Notes under the pieces: generated by a model | Seen by the model: only the letters and a program-made list of their open reading frames with translations | What the model was told of the DNA's origin: nothing | Databases searched by the model: none | NCBI RefSeq assembly: GCF_026151205.1 | Contig: NC_087077.1 | Span: 3,100,001-3,164,000 of the forward strand | Length of the DNA stretch: 64,000 nt | DNA from: Bolinopsis microptera | Lineage: Eukaryota; Ctenophora; Tentaculata; Lobata; Bolinopsidae | Reading direction: 5' to 3' | Shown here: positions 51,951-63,465 of the stretch, piece after piece | Position numbering within the stretch: position 1 is the first letter of the stretch | Layout of the letters: every line of letters begins with the position of its first letter | Position numbers and translations under genes: made by a program

Positions 51951-54900
51951 TTTTTTAAAAAATTTTTTTATTTTTTTAAAAACCAAATATACACAATTAG
52001 GTAAATAAGGTTTGGTACTTTATCCGTACATCCCCTTTAATAGCTACAATAAATTGTATATAAAATTTACATAAACAAACTTAAGAGACCTCAAAGCTCG
52101 TCTTCTGAGGAATGAGATTGAAGGATACGTCAACCAGTCCAAGGTGCTGGGCTTTTTGTCTTCCTCTGATTCCCCTGAGTGCTATGAGTGTGCTTCGTAG
52201 CAGATCAAACCTGAATCGTGTTCTGATGTGATTTTTGACCTGGCTCTTAGCTTCTTTATTGTGGTCAGCTATCCTTTCAGAAATACGATCTACAAACACA
52301 GTGCAGAGTGGGCCCATACCTCCGGATGTTGTAAAAACTAGTGGGACAAAGGACCCTTTCTCTGACTGAAGTACTCTCTCCTCATATAGATCTTTCTTCT
52401 CTTTCTCATGCGCACTGTAGATTTTATCTAGTGGCTTAAATGTATTGGAGTCGCAATTAGGATGAGTGACCCTGATGTCAAAGAATGTTCTTTTGAATGG
52501 AGCATACAGTCCAACAGCTGCTACGTCCAGACGGGCTTCATCCTGGGTGTTGGTCTTCCTGGAGAATGAAGTTGGTTGGACAGGTAAGAGTGCAGGTTCT
52601 ATCCTTACATCCTTACACTTTGCTTCTTGAAGGAAGAAAGCTGCAGTGTCTCTAATGGCATTGTGGCGCATGCAAACGTATCCACCTAATTTACAATCAA
52701 GGGAGTGGTAGACACTGTTTGCATGTCCGCAAGCACAATTAGAGGGCACTCCTTGGATCTTCCATCCATAGCGTAGGCGTATGCTGTCTTGGAACTCTTG
52801 CTTGTTTAGAACATAGTTGAGGTCCTTTAGAGGTAATGCTGAAAGCCATGTTGATGCTCCCTTCTCTCTTGCTTGGTTTAAGTGGTTCTTAAGAAGATGA
52901 TCTGACCCATTATAAAGCATCTTGAACCTTTGTGATAGAAACTCATCTTTCTGTTTTCTCAGTCCTTCTTTCTTTTCTTTCATCTTGCCCATATCCAGCT
53001 TGGTGATATCCTGGTCTTGTTGGTTGATTAAACTCACAAGATCTTTAGTGAGTGCCACTGAGAATGCATATTCACGAGATGATATCCTGACGGGATTGAT
53101 GATACCTAGGCCTCCATATCGAACAGGGAGTTCAAGGATATCTCTTTCATGCTGGTTGACAGGGCGACCGAGGAGGGCTGGAATGAGCACATGCATGATC
53201 TTGCTCTCTAGACTTGGGACAAAATGCTCTCCAATGTCTGGTATAGTACGCATGTAGTATCTCCATCTGTGGCATATTCCTTTAGTAAAGGCCGAATAAG
53301 CCAGTTGTGGTTCTTCCGTCGCTACATCTGCTAGTTGATCAATATCAACTATCCATTTTTCGACTTTTTCTCTGATGTACTCTTCCCTGAATTCTTTTGA
53401 GCCTACAACAGCACCAAGATGGCTGTCGTGATCTTAACTCCCAGGTGTTTAAACAGGGTTTCTGCTTCTATTAGCTCATCGGGATTTTTAACAATCAGAA
53501 TTGTCTTTTTTGCGTTGGGGCGGTACCCATATCTTGGGCCTATTTCACAGAGTCTATTCCACCAATGGAGCAGTTGGATGAAGCTTCCACATGCAGAGCT
53601 GTCGTCAGCATACCACACCATAGTTGTTTCTGCATAGGCTTTCAGATCATCTATTATAGGTCTGGTGGCTATGGAATAAAATTGCATTGCTGCAACATCT
53701 CCTTGTGTGTTGCCTTCTTCACTCCAGATGAACTCCCCGGACTTTAAGCCGGAGATGAAGAGCTTTGTCTTTGCTTGGTAGGTATTTTTAAGGAACTGGT
53801 GAAACACAGGGCAGGTTGTTGCAACAGTATCAAGAGCCAGCTCTCGGTGTAAACTGTTGAACGCATTTGATGCATCAACTTTTTTAATAAAACAAATATT
53901 TAATAAAACAAATATTTATTTTTACGGCACAATCAAACAATATCAATAATAAATAAATCAGGGGAGGTTTGAAGAGGTTTCAAGTGCCGAAGGCCACTGC
54001 TTATCTTTAGGATTTGAGAGTGACCTGTGCTTGAAACCCCCTCAACCATCCACTACGTCAATATAAAACTTATTATACAAATATAGAAAAATATAATTAT
54101 CTAAGCTAAAATTGCTTATTGGTCTAGTTTGGTGACATAGGAGAGCCCAGTTGAGTTTTAGTTTAGGTTTATGTTTTAAATCATAGTTTGAAAGGTTAGC
54201 CATGTTTCATGGCAGAGAGAGATATCATGTGTGCAGAGCCGTACCAGATGTAGAATTTGAGATATAATATAGATTAGTTACCATATATTAGGGTCACCTC
54301 GATTTTGGAGGGATAGCAAGTGCTTTTTAAGGTTAGATTTAATAATACCTGACGAGGCTGATAAGTCTGAATTTTTGGAAGACCCCGGGATTATTATCCC
54401 ATCTACATTAGCATCACATATTTCGAATACATAGGGGATGAGATCATTCCATATTTTCGTAGAGGTGTACAAAAAGTTCTGTTGGGAGATATCTAACCTC
54501 AGTAATGGGACAATCAGACGAAGTTTTTCATTTCTAGGACAGAACTTGAAAAGATCTTTAATCGACTGGGGGATATCAAATTTAAGAATTTTGAATAGCT
54601 CCATAAATGTATGGTACATGTGCAGATTCTCCAGGTTCATAATTTTCTGCTCAGTGAATAGCGGTTTAGTGTGTTCAAGACAGTAGTTCTTTTTAGCCAT
54701 ATGTTCGTTATAAGTTCTTGAACGTGCACAGGTTAAGTAGTATTCTTTATGATCAAAATTGGGAATGTTACCAAATAGCAGTCGTATACATCGTTTTTGA
54801 ATAGCAAAGATTTTATTCAGCTTATGTTTAGGGATCCCACCCCAGCAACTTATACAATAGCTAAGATGTGACATAAAAAGAGCATTGTATAGTTTCAAAT

Positions 54901-57047
54901 ATTCAGATTTGGGAATGAATTTGCAAATTCTCTTAATCGATACAATACTGGAGTTCAGCTTTAAAGATAAATGATTAAGATGTGGTTCCCAACATAGCTG
55001 TTCGTCTATTATCACCCCAAGAAATTTTGTACATTGAACTTTTTCTAGCTTTTTGCCATCTATTGAAATCGTTAGATTCCTGTTAAAGGGCCGTGTTCTA
55101 GCACAGGTCTGTGTTGCTCTTGACAAACCTGGCTGAAAATGCATAAAACAACTTTTCCCTGCATTTATATGTAACTTGTTAGACTCCATATAGTTACTGA
55201 CCTGTTTCATTACATGATTAGCTTTTACAAAAGCTTCCTGTGCTGAACGACCTATCACAAAAATATTTGTATCATCAGCAAACAGGACGAATTCAGCCAA
55301 ACTTGAGGAGCTCACAATATCATTTATATAAATCAGAAATAGTAGAGGTCCTAACACTGACCCCTGGGGTACACCATACTCAACTGAACACTTGTCCGAT
55401 TTTTCAGTTTGAAAAGAAGTTACTTGGCTACGGTTTGTTAGATAGCTAGCAAGAGTTTTTAGTGCAATACCTCTTACTCCATAGTGTTCAAGTTTATGCA
55501 GGAGTTTATCGTGCTCAATTGTGTCAAATGCTTTACTTAGATCAATAAATATTCCAATTACATGATTTTTCTGTTCAATCTCATTAAGTATTTTATTGAC
55601 AGAATAGTTTACGGCATGAGATGTTGAGTGTTGTTTTCTAAAACCAAATTGTCGATCATAAATCACGTTCATAGCACTGAGGTAATTATATAACCTATTA
55701 TAAATTATTTTTTCAAGTATTTTGCCAAATATCGGTAATGTAGAAACAGGTCGATAGTTATCAAGGCATCGTGAGTCTCCTTTTTTATAAATTGGTGTAA
55801 TAGAGCCCGTTTTAAGCTTGTTTGGAAAGACCCCATTGTCCAAGAACCAATTAAAGAATCTAGAGATATGACCAGACAGATAATTTACACTCTTTTTCAA
55901 GACTTTAACAGAGATATCACTTGCCTTCCCATTTTCAAGGCTACCAATAATTTTACTTATCTCTTCCTCGTCACAGGGGCTGAGAAAAAAGAGTTCACTA
56001 TTCTTTCTCTGCCCTTGAGGTATTGTTTAAACTTCGTTTTATTGAAATTGCCATCAGTTACCGTACGAGATGGTACAGAAGATTGAACTTTTGAATTAAA
56101 AAACTAGGAGAAGGCCTTGGCTGTTTTTGTTGGCAAAGTTCTCGGCCATTGAATGAACTGCGGCTTCTATACCTGATTCAATGCCACTGCAGGTTTGTAG
56201 GGAGCCACTTGCCTCCTTAATGTGTTCTTTGATAGTTCTTGTAACTGTTTTTGTCATAATCCTTCGCAAGACTTCACCAATGCCGATAGGTCTGACTCCT
56301 GGTCGCTTGTCTAAGGGGATCAGTCTGCTTGCAAGAAGATCACTGAGCATGGTTGGTGCAATGGTTTCAGTGCATAATCTTTTAGTAACATCGGCTATGG
56401 CTTGAGCTAAGGTATCATTGCATTTTCCATAGCTCTTTGAGCATAGAATGTGTTTCCAACCGTCAGCATCAATGAGAGTGGGGCCTCCTGATCCATGGGT
56501 ATTCTTGGCAGCAGCTTTGATGGCTTCACTGTCAATTTCTTCAAACAGTACAGGTTCTATGTCAATTGTTGGATGTTTCTCTGGCCCATCACGCTTCGTT
56601 GCAGGAGGGTGTTTTTCTCGCAGCTGTTTGATTGTGTCATCATTAATAGGAAGAATGCCTGTTCTCTTCTCATTGTCTATTAGTCGTGTGGCTTCTTTTA
56701 CCTTACCCTGGAGCATTCTCCGGCAGAACGCCTTCTTTTCATTGAAATCTTTAGTAACATTTATCTTCTGAAGGCGGCTCTGTATCATTCTACATTCTGA
56801 CAACAGTCCTTCTATGTCTCCAACATCCCATTTCTGAAGCCTGGAGATCAGATATTTGTTGTTCTCACGGGCTTTGGACCTTGCTGATGGTTTCTGAAGG
56901 AGCAGAGGAATAAATATCTGGACAAGGGAAAGTGAAACTTTCTCCCATACGGAGTCAGGGGTGAACATAGTGAACAGTCTGGTTAGCTCAATGATGAAAT
57001 CTTTGCCAGCCTTGCCACGTGGAAGTCTCATTAAATTCTTATCCCAG
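51951..57047 (-). mobile_element. Second RLE LINE, 5'-truncated, split by a nested LINE
   Basis: This is the same family as the 47-50 kb element but a diverged subfamily. Right to left: 57031-56096 (starting MRLPRGKAGKDF, with LLLQKPSARSKA, VRPIGIGEVLRRI), broken at RT motif A by an inserted LINE, then about 53880-53403 with DASNAFNSLH, NTQGD and YADDS, a one-base frameshift near 53427, and 53253-52081 with LPVRYGGLGI, a zinc knuckle (CACGH..H..C), ARLDV and FFDIRV of the restriction-like nuclease. The 5' end lacks the PHD finger. An A/T-rich tail at 51951-51996 is the 3' end on the minus strand. Perfect 16-bp direct repeats border it, the hallmark of target-primed reverse transcription. Confidence 0.92.
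53881..56101 (-). mobile_element. Nested jockey/CR1-like LINE (RT ORF)
   Basis: A 540-codon ORF (54278-55900, open further 5' to about 56020) has canonical RT motifs: ITPIYKKGD, NYRPVSTLP, FRKQHST, GIFIDLSKAFDTI (motif A), GVPQGSVLGP (motif B), FADDTNIF (motif C) and FLGVIIDE, followed by SYCISCWGG. It lacks the N-terminal endonuclease, so it is 5'-truncated. The minus-strand 3' end carries a duplicated A/T word (aataaaacaaatattt twice in plus orientation, near 53886-53917). AACT flanks both ends (53877-53880 and 56102-56105) as a short target duplication. Joining the outer sequence across it restores the host LINE reading frame exactly at LLLV/DAS. Confidence 0.92.
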
Positions 57048-57063
57048 GTTTGCTATCTAAGAT
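57048..57063. repeat. Right target-site duplication (16 bp)
   Basis: Exact repeat of 51935-51950. Confidence 0.9.
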
Positions 57064-57882
57064 GTATATATCACACTGAACTCTATTTTTATTGACTAAT
57101 TCGTATATTGTCAATTGTAAATTTTTTTTCTACCCTGGTTTTAAAAACTTTCTAACTTTTTATTGCATTTATTGTATTGGTTTTTAATTTTTCAAATGTG
57201 TCCAACCTTATAGCTGGACAATAACCATTACTAAAGTAAAAGTAAGTAAAGTAAAATTTATGACATCACATCATCACACATGTCTACAAAATATCATCGC
57301 ACTGTGTGAAAAAATATATAATAAATATTTCCCCACCAACATTAATCAATTATCAAATACAATATTTAAAAATAATTTCATCAAAAACATTATCCTATTT
57401 TAAAAACTTCCCAGTGGAATAAAGATTTATAAAACGCTTCTTTGCCACATAAGGATGGAACCAAAGATAATTGTTATGTTTCTCTTTATTACTGACATAA
57501 CTGGCTCCCTCAATTCTTACTAAAACTTCATTAGAAACATTCCAAAAAAAGCAATCATTTACTACCAATTATGTGTATATTGTTTGATAAACTTTTAATT
57601 ATATATCACACTAAATGAACTCCAGCATCCAGTAAATATCGTTTGTATTTCGATGGCTTATCAATATCTTCCACTATCGGTCTGACCGGAAGCAATTAAA
57701 ATTAAATCAGGCTTGTAGTTATAGTTACATAGCAAGCAAGGGTTAAACTAAGATTTAGATTAAGATTTACAGAGTCCTAAATCGAGTTAAAGTATTGGAG
57801 TGAGAGTTATAATAAAATGAGAACTAACAATTTTAGATCTTTTTACAGTGCAATAACAACTATTAACTAACCTCAGGTAATC
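57064..57882. other. AT-rich upstream region of NADAR gene
   Basis: No coding feature is seen. It contains the presumptive promoter and 5' UTR of the NADAR ORF; no TATA or E-box stands out. Confidence 0.5.
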
Positions 57883-58395
57883 ATGCCACCCAAAAAAGCA
57901 CCACCCATCAAAATAACGAAAGATTATACGTTCTTCTACACTGCACAAACTCCTTTTAGTCAATTCTACAAGTGCGAGTTTACCGAAGAAGGTACAACTT
58001 TTTGCTGTGCTGAGCAATACATGATGTATCGTAAAGCAAAACTTTTTGATGATTTGGAAATTGCCAATCTCATTCTGGAAGAAACCCTTCCAAGCAAAAT
58101 AAAAGCTTTGGGTAGAAGAGTTGAAGGGTTCTCAGATGAAGTTTGGATTGGACAAAGAGAGATCATTGCGAAACAAGGCAACCTCTTAAAGTTTGGTCAA
58201 AATGCTGATTTAAAAGAACGTTTGCTTGAGACTGGAACTACATCGTTAGTTGAAGCATCAGGTGGAGATGTGATTTGGGGTATAGGATTATCAATTAAGA
58301 ATCCTGCCATTGATAATAAGAAAAATTGGAAAGGATTGAATTTATTGGGTAAAATTTTGACTCAAGTCAGGGATGAATTTAAAACTAAAGTTTAA
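57883..58395 (+). CDS. NADAR domain protein (YbiA-like), intronless
   Basis: NADAR (NAD- and ADP-ribose-associated) proteins include the bacterial YbiA type, an N-glycosidase acting on early riboflavin intermediates, and members that remove ADP-ribose-type modifications. The 170-residue ORF is a single domain: a Lys-rich start (MPPKKAPP), then FYTAQTPFSQFYKCEF, a CAEQYMMYRKA block corresponding to the family's S-N-F-Y and E-x-Y/W-Q-A/K motifs, ALGRRVEGF, and a C-terminal WGIGLS, W-K-G-x-N-L-L-G-K-I signature, all in family order and at normal length. It has no intron, and AATAAA lies at 58500. NADAR genes are patchily spread among eukaryotes and often look transferred; nothing here proves transfer. 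Confidence 0.88.
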   Translation: MPPKKAPPIKITKDYTFFYTAQTPFSQFYKCEFTEEGTTFCCAEQYMMYRKAKLFDDLEIANLILEETLPSKIKALGRRVEGFSDEVWIGQREIIAKQGNLLKFGQNADLKERLLETGTTSLVEASGGDVIWGIGLSIKNPAIDNKKNWKGLNLLGKILTQVRDEFKTKV

Positions 58396-58993
58396 ACAAT
58401 TCATTTTTCTTGTGAAGTCAACATGCATGTTAGACGTGTAAGGCACTTGTTAAACATAGAAGTAAGGCTGGTTACAATATTTTAAATCTGAAACAAATTA
58501 ATAAAACAAGGAAATTGGATAAAAACCCCTTAAATGGGGGAAAGGAATGAAAGATTGACTGCTCTTGGCTTGCAGTTGTAATGTATATAATTGTGGTGTA
58601 AGTCTCGAAGGTAATTTAACTCATATATAAGATGTTATTTTTCATAGTTTACTAGAGTTTGTTATACTTTAGCCTTTATTGATTTTAGTTTTCTGATTTG
58701 AGTTTTACATTTTTATTTAGAATTGTTGTGTAGAATTGTTGTTGTTATTATTTATGTTGTTTATTATAGATGTTAATACTGAGTAGAAATGAGCTATTTT
58801 TGTTGCTATAATGGTTACCTTTTATTCATTTGATTGATTGGTGAGACTGTGGAATCTGTAAAATGGTGCCTAGTCAAATTGTCAAACAGCTGTTCTAATT
58901 TAATTCATTATTTTGTATCAAGTATATAGCCATAATATACTGAATATATTTTTTAACCATAATGTCTTTCAACAAAATATATATATTTTCAGC
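58396..58993. other. Intergenic NADAR to TMEM59-like
   Basis: AT-rich, T-rich on the plus strand toward the right end; holds the NADAR 3' end and the upstream region of the next gene. No further ORF is supported. Confidence 0.5.
58500..58505 (+). terminator. Poly(A) signal of NADAR gene
   Basis: AATAAA about 105 bp after the NADAR stop codon. Confidence 0.6.
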
Positions 58994-60019
58994 ATGGTGA
59001 CATTCATTTCAATTTTTCTGATCGGCTTATCGCTTGTGGAAGTTGCAAGGTCTTCTTGTTTCTGTAATGGTTTATGTTCCAATTTGAAACCTGGATGCCG
59101 ATATGGTGAAGAGGTAAGAGTTTTCGTCAATTTAATGGACACCAAGGATCTTCTGTAGTCTTCTGTAGTCTTCTGTAGTCTTCTGTAGTCTTCTGTAGTC
59201 TTCTGTAGTCTTCTGTAGTCTTCTGTAGTTAGCTGTGACTGTCACAGTCTGACATCAATATTTCCAGATAAGACGAATAGTGAAAGAGGACGAAGTATGC
59301 TACAGTCACTGTGAAGACACGTTTTCTCTTGCGGTACAACAGGCTGCTTGTTTTAAGGGTTGTTTGTCTGAAGGGTGCTCCGCTTCAACTCTACAAGTTA
59401 GTATTAAATCTTTTAATTCTTTAGTCTGAATATGTAAACTTTTATAACTGTACATCCAAATATATCCTTATCTTTATTCTTGACATAAAGCGTTACTCTA
59501 ATATTGTAAAGTGGAACGAAAATTTTAAGCTTTCAATTTTCATTGTAAAACTTCTCGTTAATGAGCAATAGTTTAATTTACATTCTAAAAAACCCTCAGA
59601 ACTGGGGCAAGTCGATCCAAGAGTTTTTCTCTCTCCGAAGTCGTGGTCAGGGAGCAAAACAGACAACAGAGTCGGTGATGATTGTGGACAGTTCAAAAAA
59701 TTCAGTCATCTATGCCCTGTACTTAAACGGAGAGCCAGTGTACTCTAAGAACTTGTCACTCAAAACAAAGAACAACCAAGTCATCTCGTATACGTTCATG
59801 TCGTGGACTGTCTTTGATAGGCGTACTGATCTCATCATGACAGGGTTGGCCATGCTCTGTTTCATCCTTGGTATGGTCCTTCTGCTAACACCCTGTTTTG
59901 ATGAGAGCATAGATGATATCGAGGGTACTTCATCTAAAGTGAAATCAGAAAAGCAGGATCTGGGAAGCTATGCTGAGGATCAGGACCTGAAGAAAGGCTT
60001 ACTGTCAGATTATCATTAG
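58994..60019 (+). CDS. TMEM59: TMEM59-like type I membrane glycoprotein
   Basis: TMEM59 family proteins reside in Golgi/endosomes and influence receptor glycosylation, WNT signalling and LC3 recruitment. Three exons join in phase 0: 58994-59113, 59268-59396 and 59600-60019 (222 residues). The start Met leads a signal peptide (MVTFISIFLIGLSLVEVA). A Cys-rich ectodomain follows, with CYSHC and, 12 residues on, ACFKGC, matching the paired C-x3-C repeats of TMEM59 ectodomains. VIYALYLNGEPVYS resembles the family's membrane-proximal beta segment. One transmembrane helix lies at about residues 161-183, then an acidic cytoplasmic tail ending LLSDYH. It is shorter than vertebrate TMEM59 (about 323 residues), with only one clear Cys repeat block. 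An alternative upstream in-frame Met at 58913 lacks a signal peptide. Family call is moderate. Confidence 0.55.
59151..59230. repeat. Eight-copy 10-bp tandem repeat
   Basis: ttctgtagtc repeated eight times without error apart from the last base, in intron 1 of the TMEM59-like gene, starting 38 bp after the splice donor. Confidence 0.97.
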
Positions 60020-60092
60020 AGTTTGTAACTTGGAAATCTACTTCATGGGAGAACTGGTGGAAGCTCAGGATTTTGTTAAATGTTCAGATTGA

Positions 60093-60098
60093 AATAAA
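60093..60098 (+). terminator. Poly(A) signal of TMEM59-like gene
   Basis: AATAAA 74 bp after the stop codon, followed by AT-rich sequence. Confidence 0.6.
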
Positions 60099-61384
60099 GG
60101 AAAACAATTGATGAGGATTATTATTCTGTGTATTTGTCAGAACTGCTGTTAATCAGAGGTTCATTTAACGTTAAAGAGATAATGCAGATTGATATTCATG
60201 GTGTTTTATGTGTTCTCTAAGTTTGTGTGCTGCCGTGGAGTTGTGTTGGCCCATTTAGATCCCCTGAAATCCTGAAACCCTGAAATCCTATGTCAACATA
60301 GGTGGATGTTTTATAACGTTCATTTAATTCTATTTTAGGCACAATTATCTTTATACTTCCGTCCTAATTTTTAGAAGTTATTATGGGAATAACAACTCAT
60401 TTTTTGTCATTCACTTTTGACAGCAATTTTTTTATTTAGTTTGCAACTTAATATCGAGTACTGAAGTTCTAATTTCTATACAATATGTCTACATTTTACA
60501 TTATTTCTGGAAAAATGAGGTAGAATTTCATACCACTAAGTAGTGTGTAACGTCTGTTGAAATAACGATAGATATGAATTGAAGTTTGTAGTGCGGTATA
60601 AATTTACTAAGTACTTTTCGGGCATCGTTTAGCTATGGAAATATTTGTTATTAAAAAATTTAATGGTAAATATATCGTCTATGGCGTTCAAGTCAGACAT
60701 GTTTGCTGATCGTAATTGATTGGCCTTTCGGTTTATGTAAGAATTAAATAAATCACTTTGTTTGGCAAATATCTTACCAGATGATCATCTTTATCGGGAA
60801 CATGATAGTTTAGTCGAGAGGCCCAAGCTTATGCCTAGAAGCTCTGCTGTTATTTAAATATGAGACTGCTACATGTTCACAAATGTTCAGCACGTGTGTA
60901 AACATAACTGTACGAACAATTCTAAAATCATAAACCAGCGTGATTTTAACAAGGCATACTGTTAGTAACCATAGTAACCACTATAGTTACCATTTATAAG
61001 GGCCTCTCCACTCGACTGGTTTCAAATTGATTTATATTGTTATTATTTTAATACCTATTTATTGAAATTTTAAACTAAATCGCCTATTATTCTTTACACT
61101 TTACATAATCACTGTATAAGATTTATTATCGGGTATTTTACATGAATACGAATATTGTGCATGTTGTAATCAATTATATGGTCATGATACAATACATACT
61201 AAGATAAAGATTGAAATGTGCGACACCCTTTAGGAATAAAGACTCACTGCTTTATAATATATCAACACAATATAATACTTTCAACTTTCATCTTAAAATT
61301 GTAACTCCGTACCTAGGGATGTATTCTTGGACGTGATAAGCCGCTCAAAAGAGAAGAAGACTATAATAGTAACACCAAGAAACC
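60099..61384. other. Intergenic and upstream region of STXBP gene
   Basis: No coding feature is seen. One CACGTG at 60891 and an inverted taaccatagtaacc / ggttactatgg-like patch near 60965-60995. It includes the promoter and 5' UTR of the following gene. Confidence 0.45.
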
Positions 61385-63465
61385 ATGTCCCTCAAGGATG
61401 CAGCACGAAAGATTATTGTCGATGACATGTTCAGACCCCTCCACATCCGAGGCGAATGGAAGGTCAGACAATTTTATTATTGAATTATTTAACATTGCTA
61501 ATCTTTGACCTGGCCGAGTTTGGTTTGATTGCGAATACTTTAGAGATCTAGGTTAAGTAGCTAATCATGATATTATGTTGAATGGAGCCCGTAGAGCATC
61601 ATGTGTTTGTGTAACATAATCTGAGGAAGTACGGCAGTGTTTTAGACTTATAGCGACTATCTGTGCATTAGACTTATTTAATCCCTCTGACCCTTTCTAG
61701 CCGGCAAATGTTCTAGTACTCCTCCCTTTGCTGCATAAGGAAACTAATCTTATTATGATAACGACAAAAAATATTCCTACACTGCACTGATAAAATCACT
61801 GCCTGACTGATAAAATCACTGCCTGACAGATAAAATCACTGCCTGACAGATAAAACTTATGTTTTAACTTACATAACATTATATAATAATATTACATATT
61901 ATTATATATTACATATATTACATATTATATAATAATATACATATTAAAAACTTATAATCTCAGATTCTCGTTGTTGACACGTTAGGGAAGAAGATAATAT
62001 CAACTTGTTTGAAGATGAAGGACATGCTGGATAATGGGATCACACTGATCGAGGTAATAAAAAGAATACATAATTATAATAATCATATCATAATTGTAAT
62101 AATTATACATAATTATAATAATTATACATAATTATATCTATTTTGTTTGCGGTGATGTCGAATTTAGTTTTATTAAAAGGGCTGATTTTGAGCGAGGGTT
62201 ACTGCTCGATGATTTATACTTGAGTAGACTCAAGCTCAAGCACTCGACAAAAGCTGTTACAGACAGATCAATTTTATTTAATTTATCTTATTAATTTATC
62301 TTATTAATGCTAAGTTCTTATGTACATGTTCATTGTTCATGAGTCGCTTTAGAGGGCTTGAACTGAATATTTAGATTTTGAGTTCTCTTTGTATTGGCTA
62401 TAAAGCGATGTATAAATTTCTAGTTATTATTATTATTATTATTAACAAAGCACATAGTCTTGTTGACTGTAGAGAGTGCTGCCATGCAGCAGCTATCATT
62501 TGACCGAATTATTTTCAATACGTAAGGTTTGAATATAGGGAGGTGTTACAACTTTTGAACTTTGAATACTTCCAGTTGTTTCTTGATCAAATTGCTCCCT
62601 TAAAGAACTTGCCGTTTATATTTTAATATGAACCTAATGGCAATTCTGAGATATATTACATCATTCTTTATCGGAAAATTTGAAATTTAATTGCTTGAAT
62701 ATAATATGAAAATAGGGATCATTATAAAGCGAGCAACTTAAAACTTAAAGAACATCTGGAGTATGGAGGACATAATAGTGACTTTAACAGCTCATTAAGC
62801 GAGAGGACCTGTAAACTTTATTTTGGTTACTTGACTACTTGACCACTATCACTACTCTACACTCTTTTAACATAAGTGCAACTTTAGTACCATATATAAT
62901 ATATATATATTAAATCAATGGGAGCTGAGAGGTAAAATCTCTTTAATTTAAAGCAAATATATTTCTGCCGTTTGGGCTCCTAGCGATTTAAACAGGAAAT
63001 TAATTACCATTTTCTATCACCTGTCAGGACCTGTCAAAAGCAAGACAGCCTCTGACCTATCTTGATGCGGTATACTTTGTGAGACCTAACCAGGAGAATA
63101 TTGGCCATATCAAGAAAGATTTCGGCGAAGTCAGGGTAAGAATACATTCAGAATTTGTCGCTTGGTTTTTGACAGCAGATTTGAATCATTTCTTTTTTTC
63201 ACCGAAGATTTGAAAAGATTTGAAGCTAAGTGCTTGGCTAAGTGCTCCGACGTAAAAGCTCATATCATTTTTATGATATTTTATATCGATTTCAAGAAAA
63301 AATAATCCCGTTTTCAACTCTACAATCTACATGTACAAGCTTATTACTCTCAGGAATACTCTGGAAGACTTTACAAAAATGCTCACTTATTCTTCACGGA
63401 GATCATACCAGATGAGATGCTGAAGGATATAGCTAAATCAGATATAGCTCCCTTCGTTCAAACTG
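61385..63465 (+). CDS. STXBP1: UNC18/STXBP-type Sec1/Munc18 protein, exons 1-4
   Basis: SM proteins of the UNC18 class clasp syntaxin and the assembled SNARE bundle and are essential for regulated exocytosis. Four exons with exact phase agreement are visible: 61385-61462 (start Met, 26 residues), 61964-62053 (30), 63028-63135 (36) and 63354-63465 (37 plus one base), covering residues 1-129 of roughly 600. Domain 1 signatures include GEWK, LVVDTLGKKIIS, GITLIEDLSKAR, LDAVYFVRP and AHLFFTE, aligning with STXBP1/2/3 rather than Vps45, Sly1 or Vps33. As an invertebrate gene it is probably co-orthologous to all three vertebrate STXBPs. Introns hold a 20-bp repeat (about 61790-61855) and AT-rich simple repeats (61860-61950, 62070-62140). 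The gene runs off the right edge. Confidence 0.92.
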
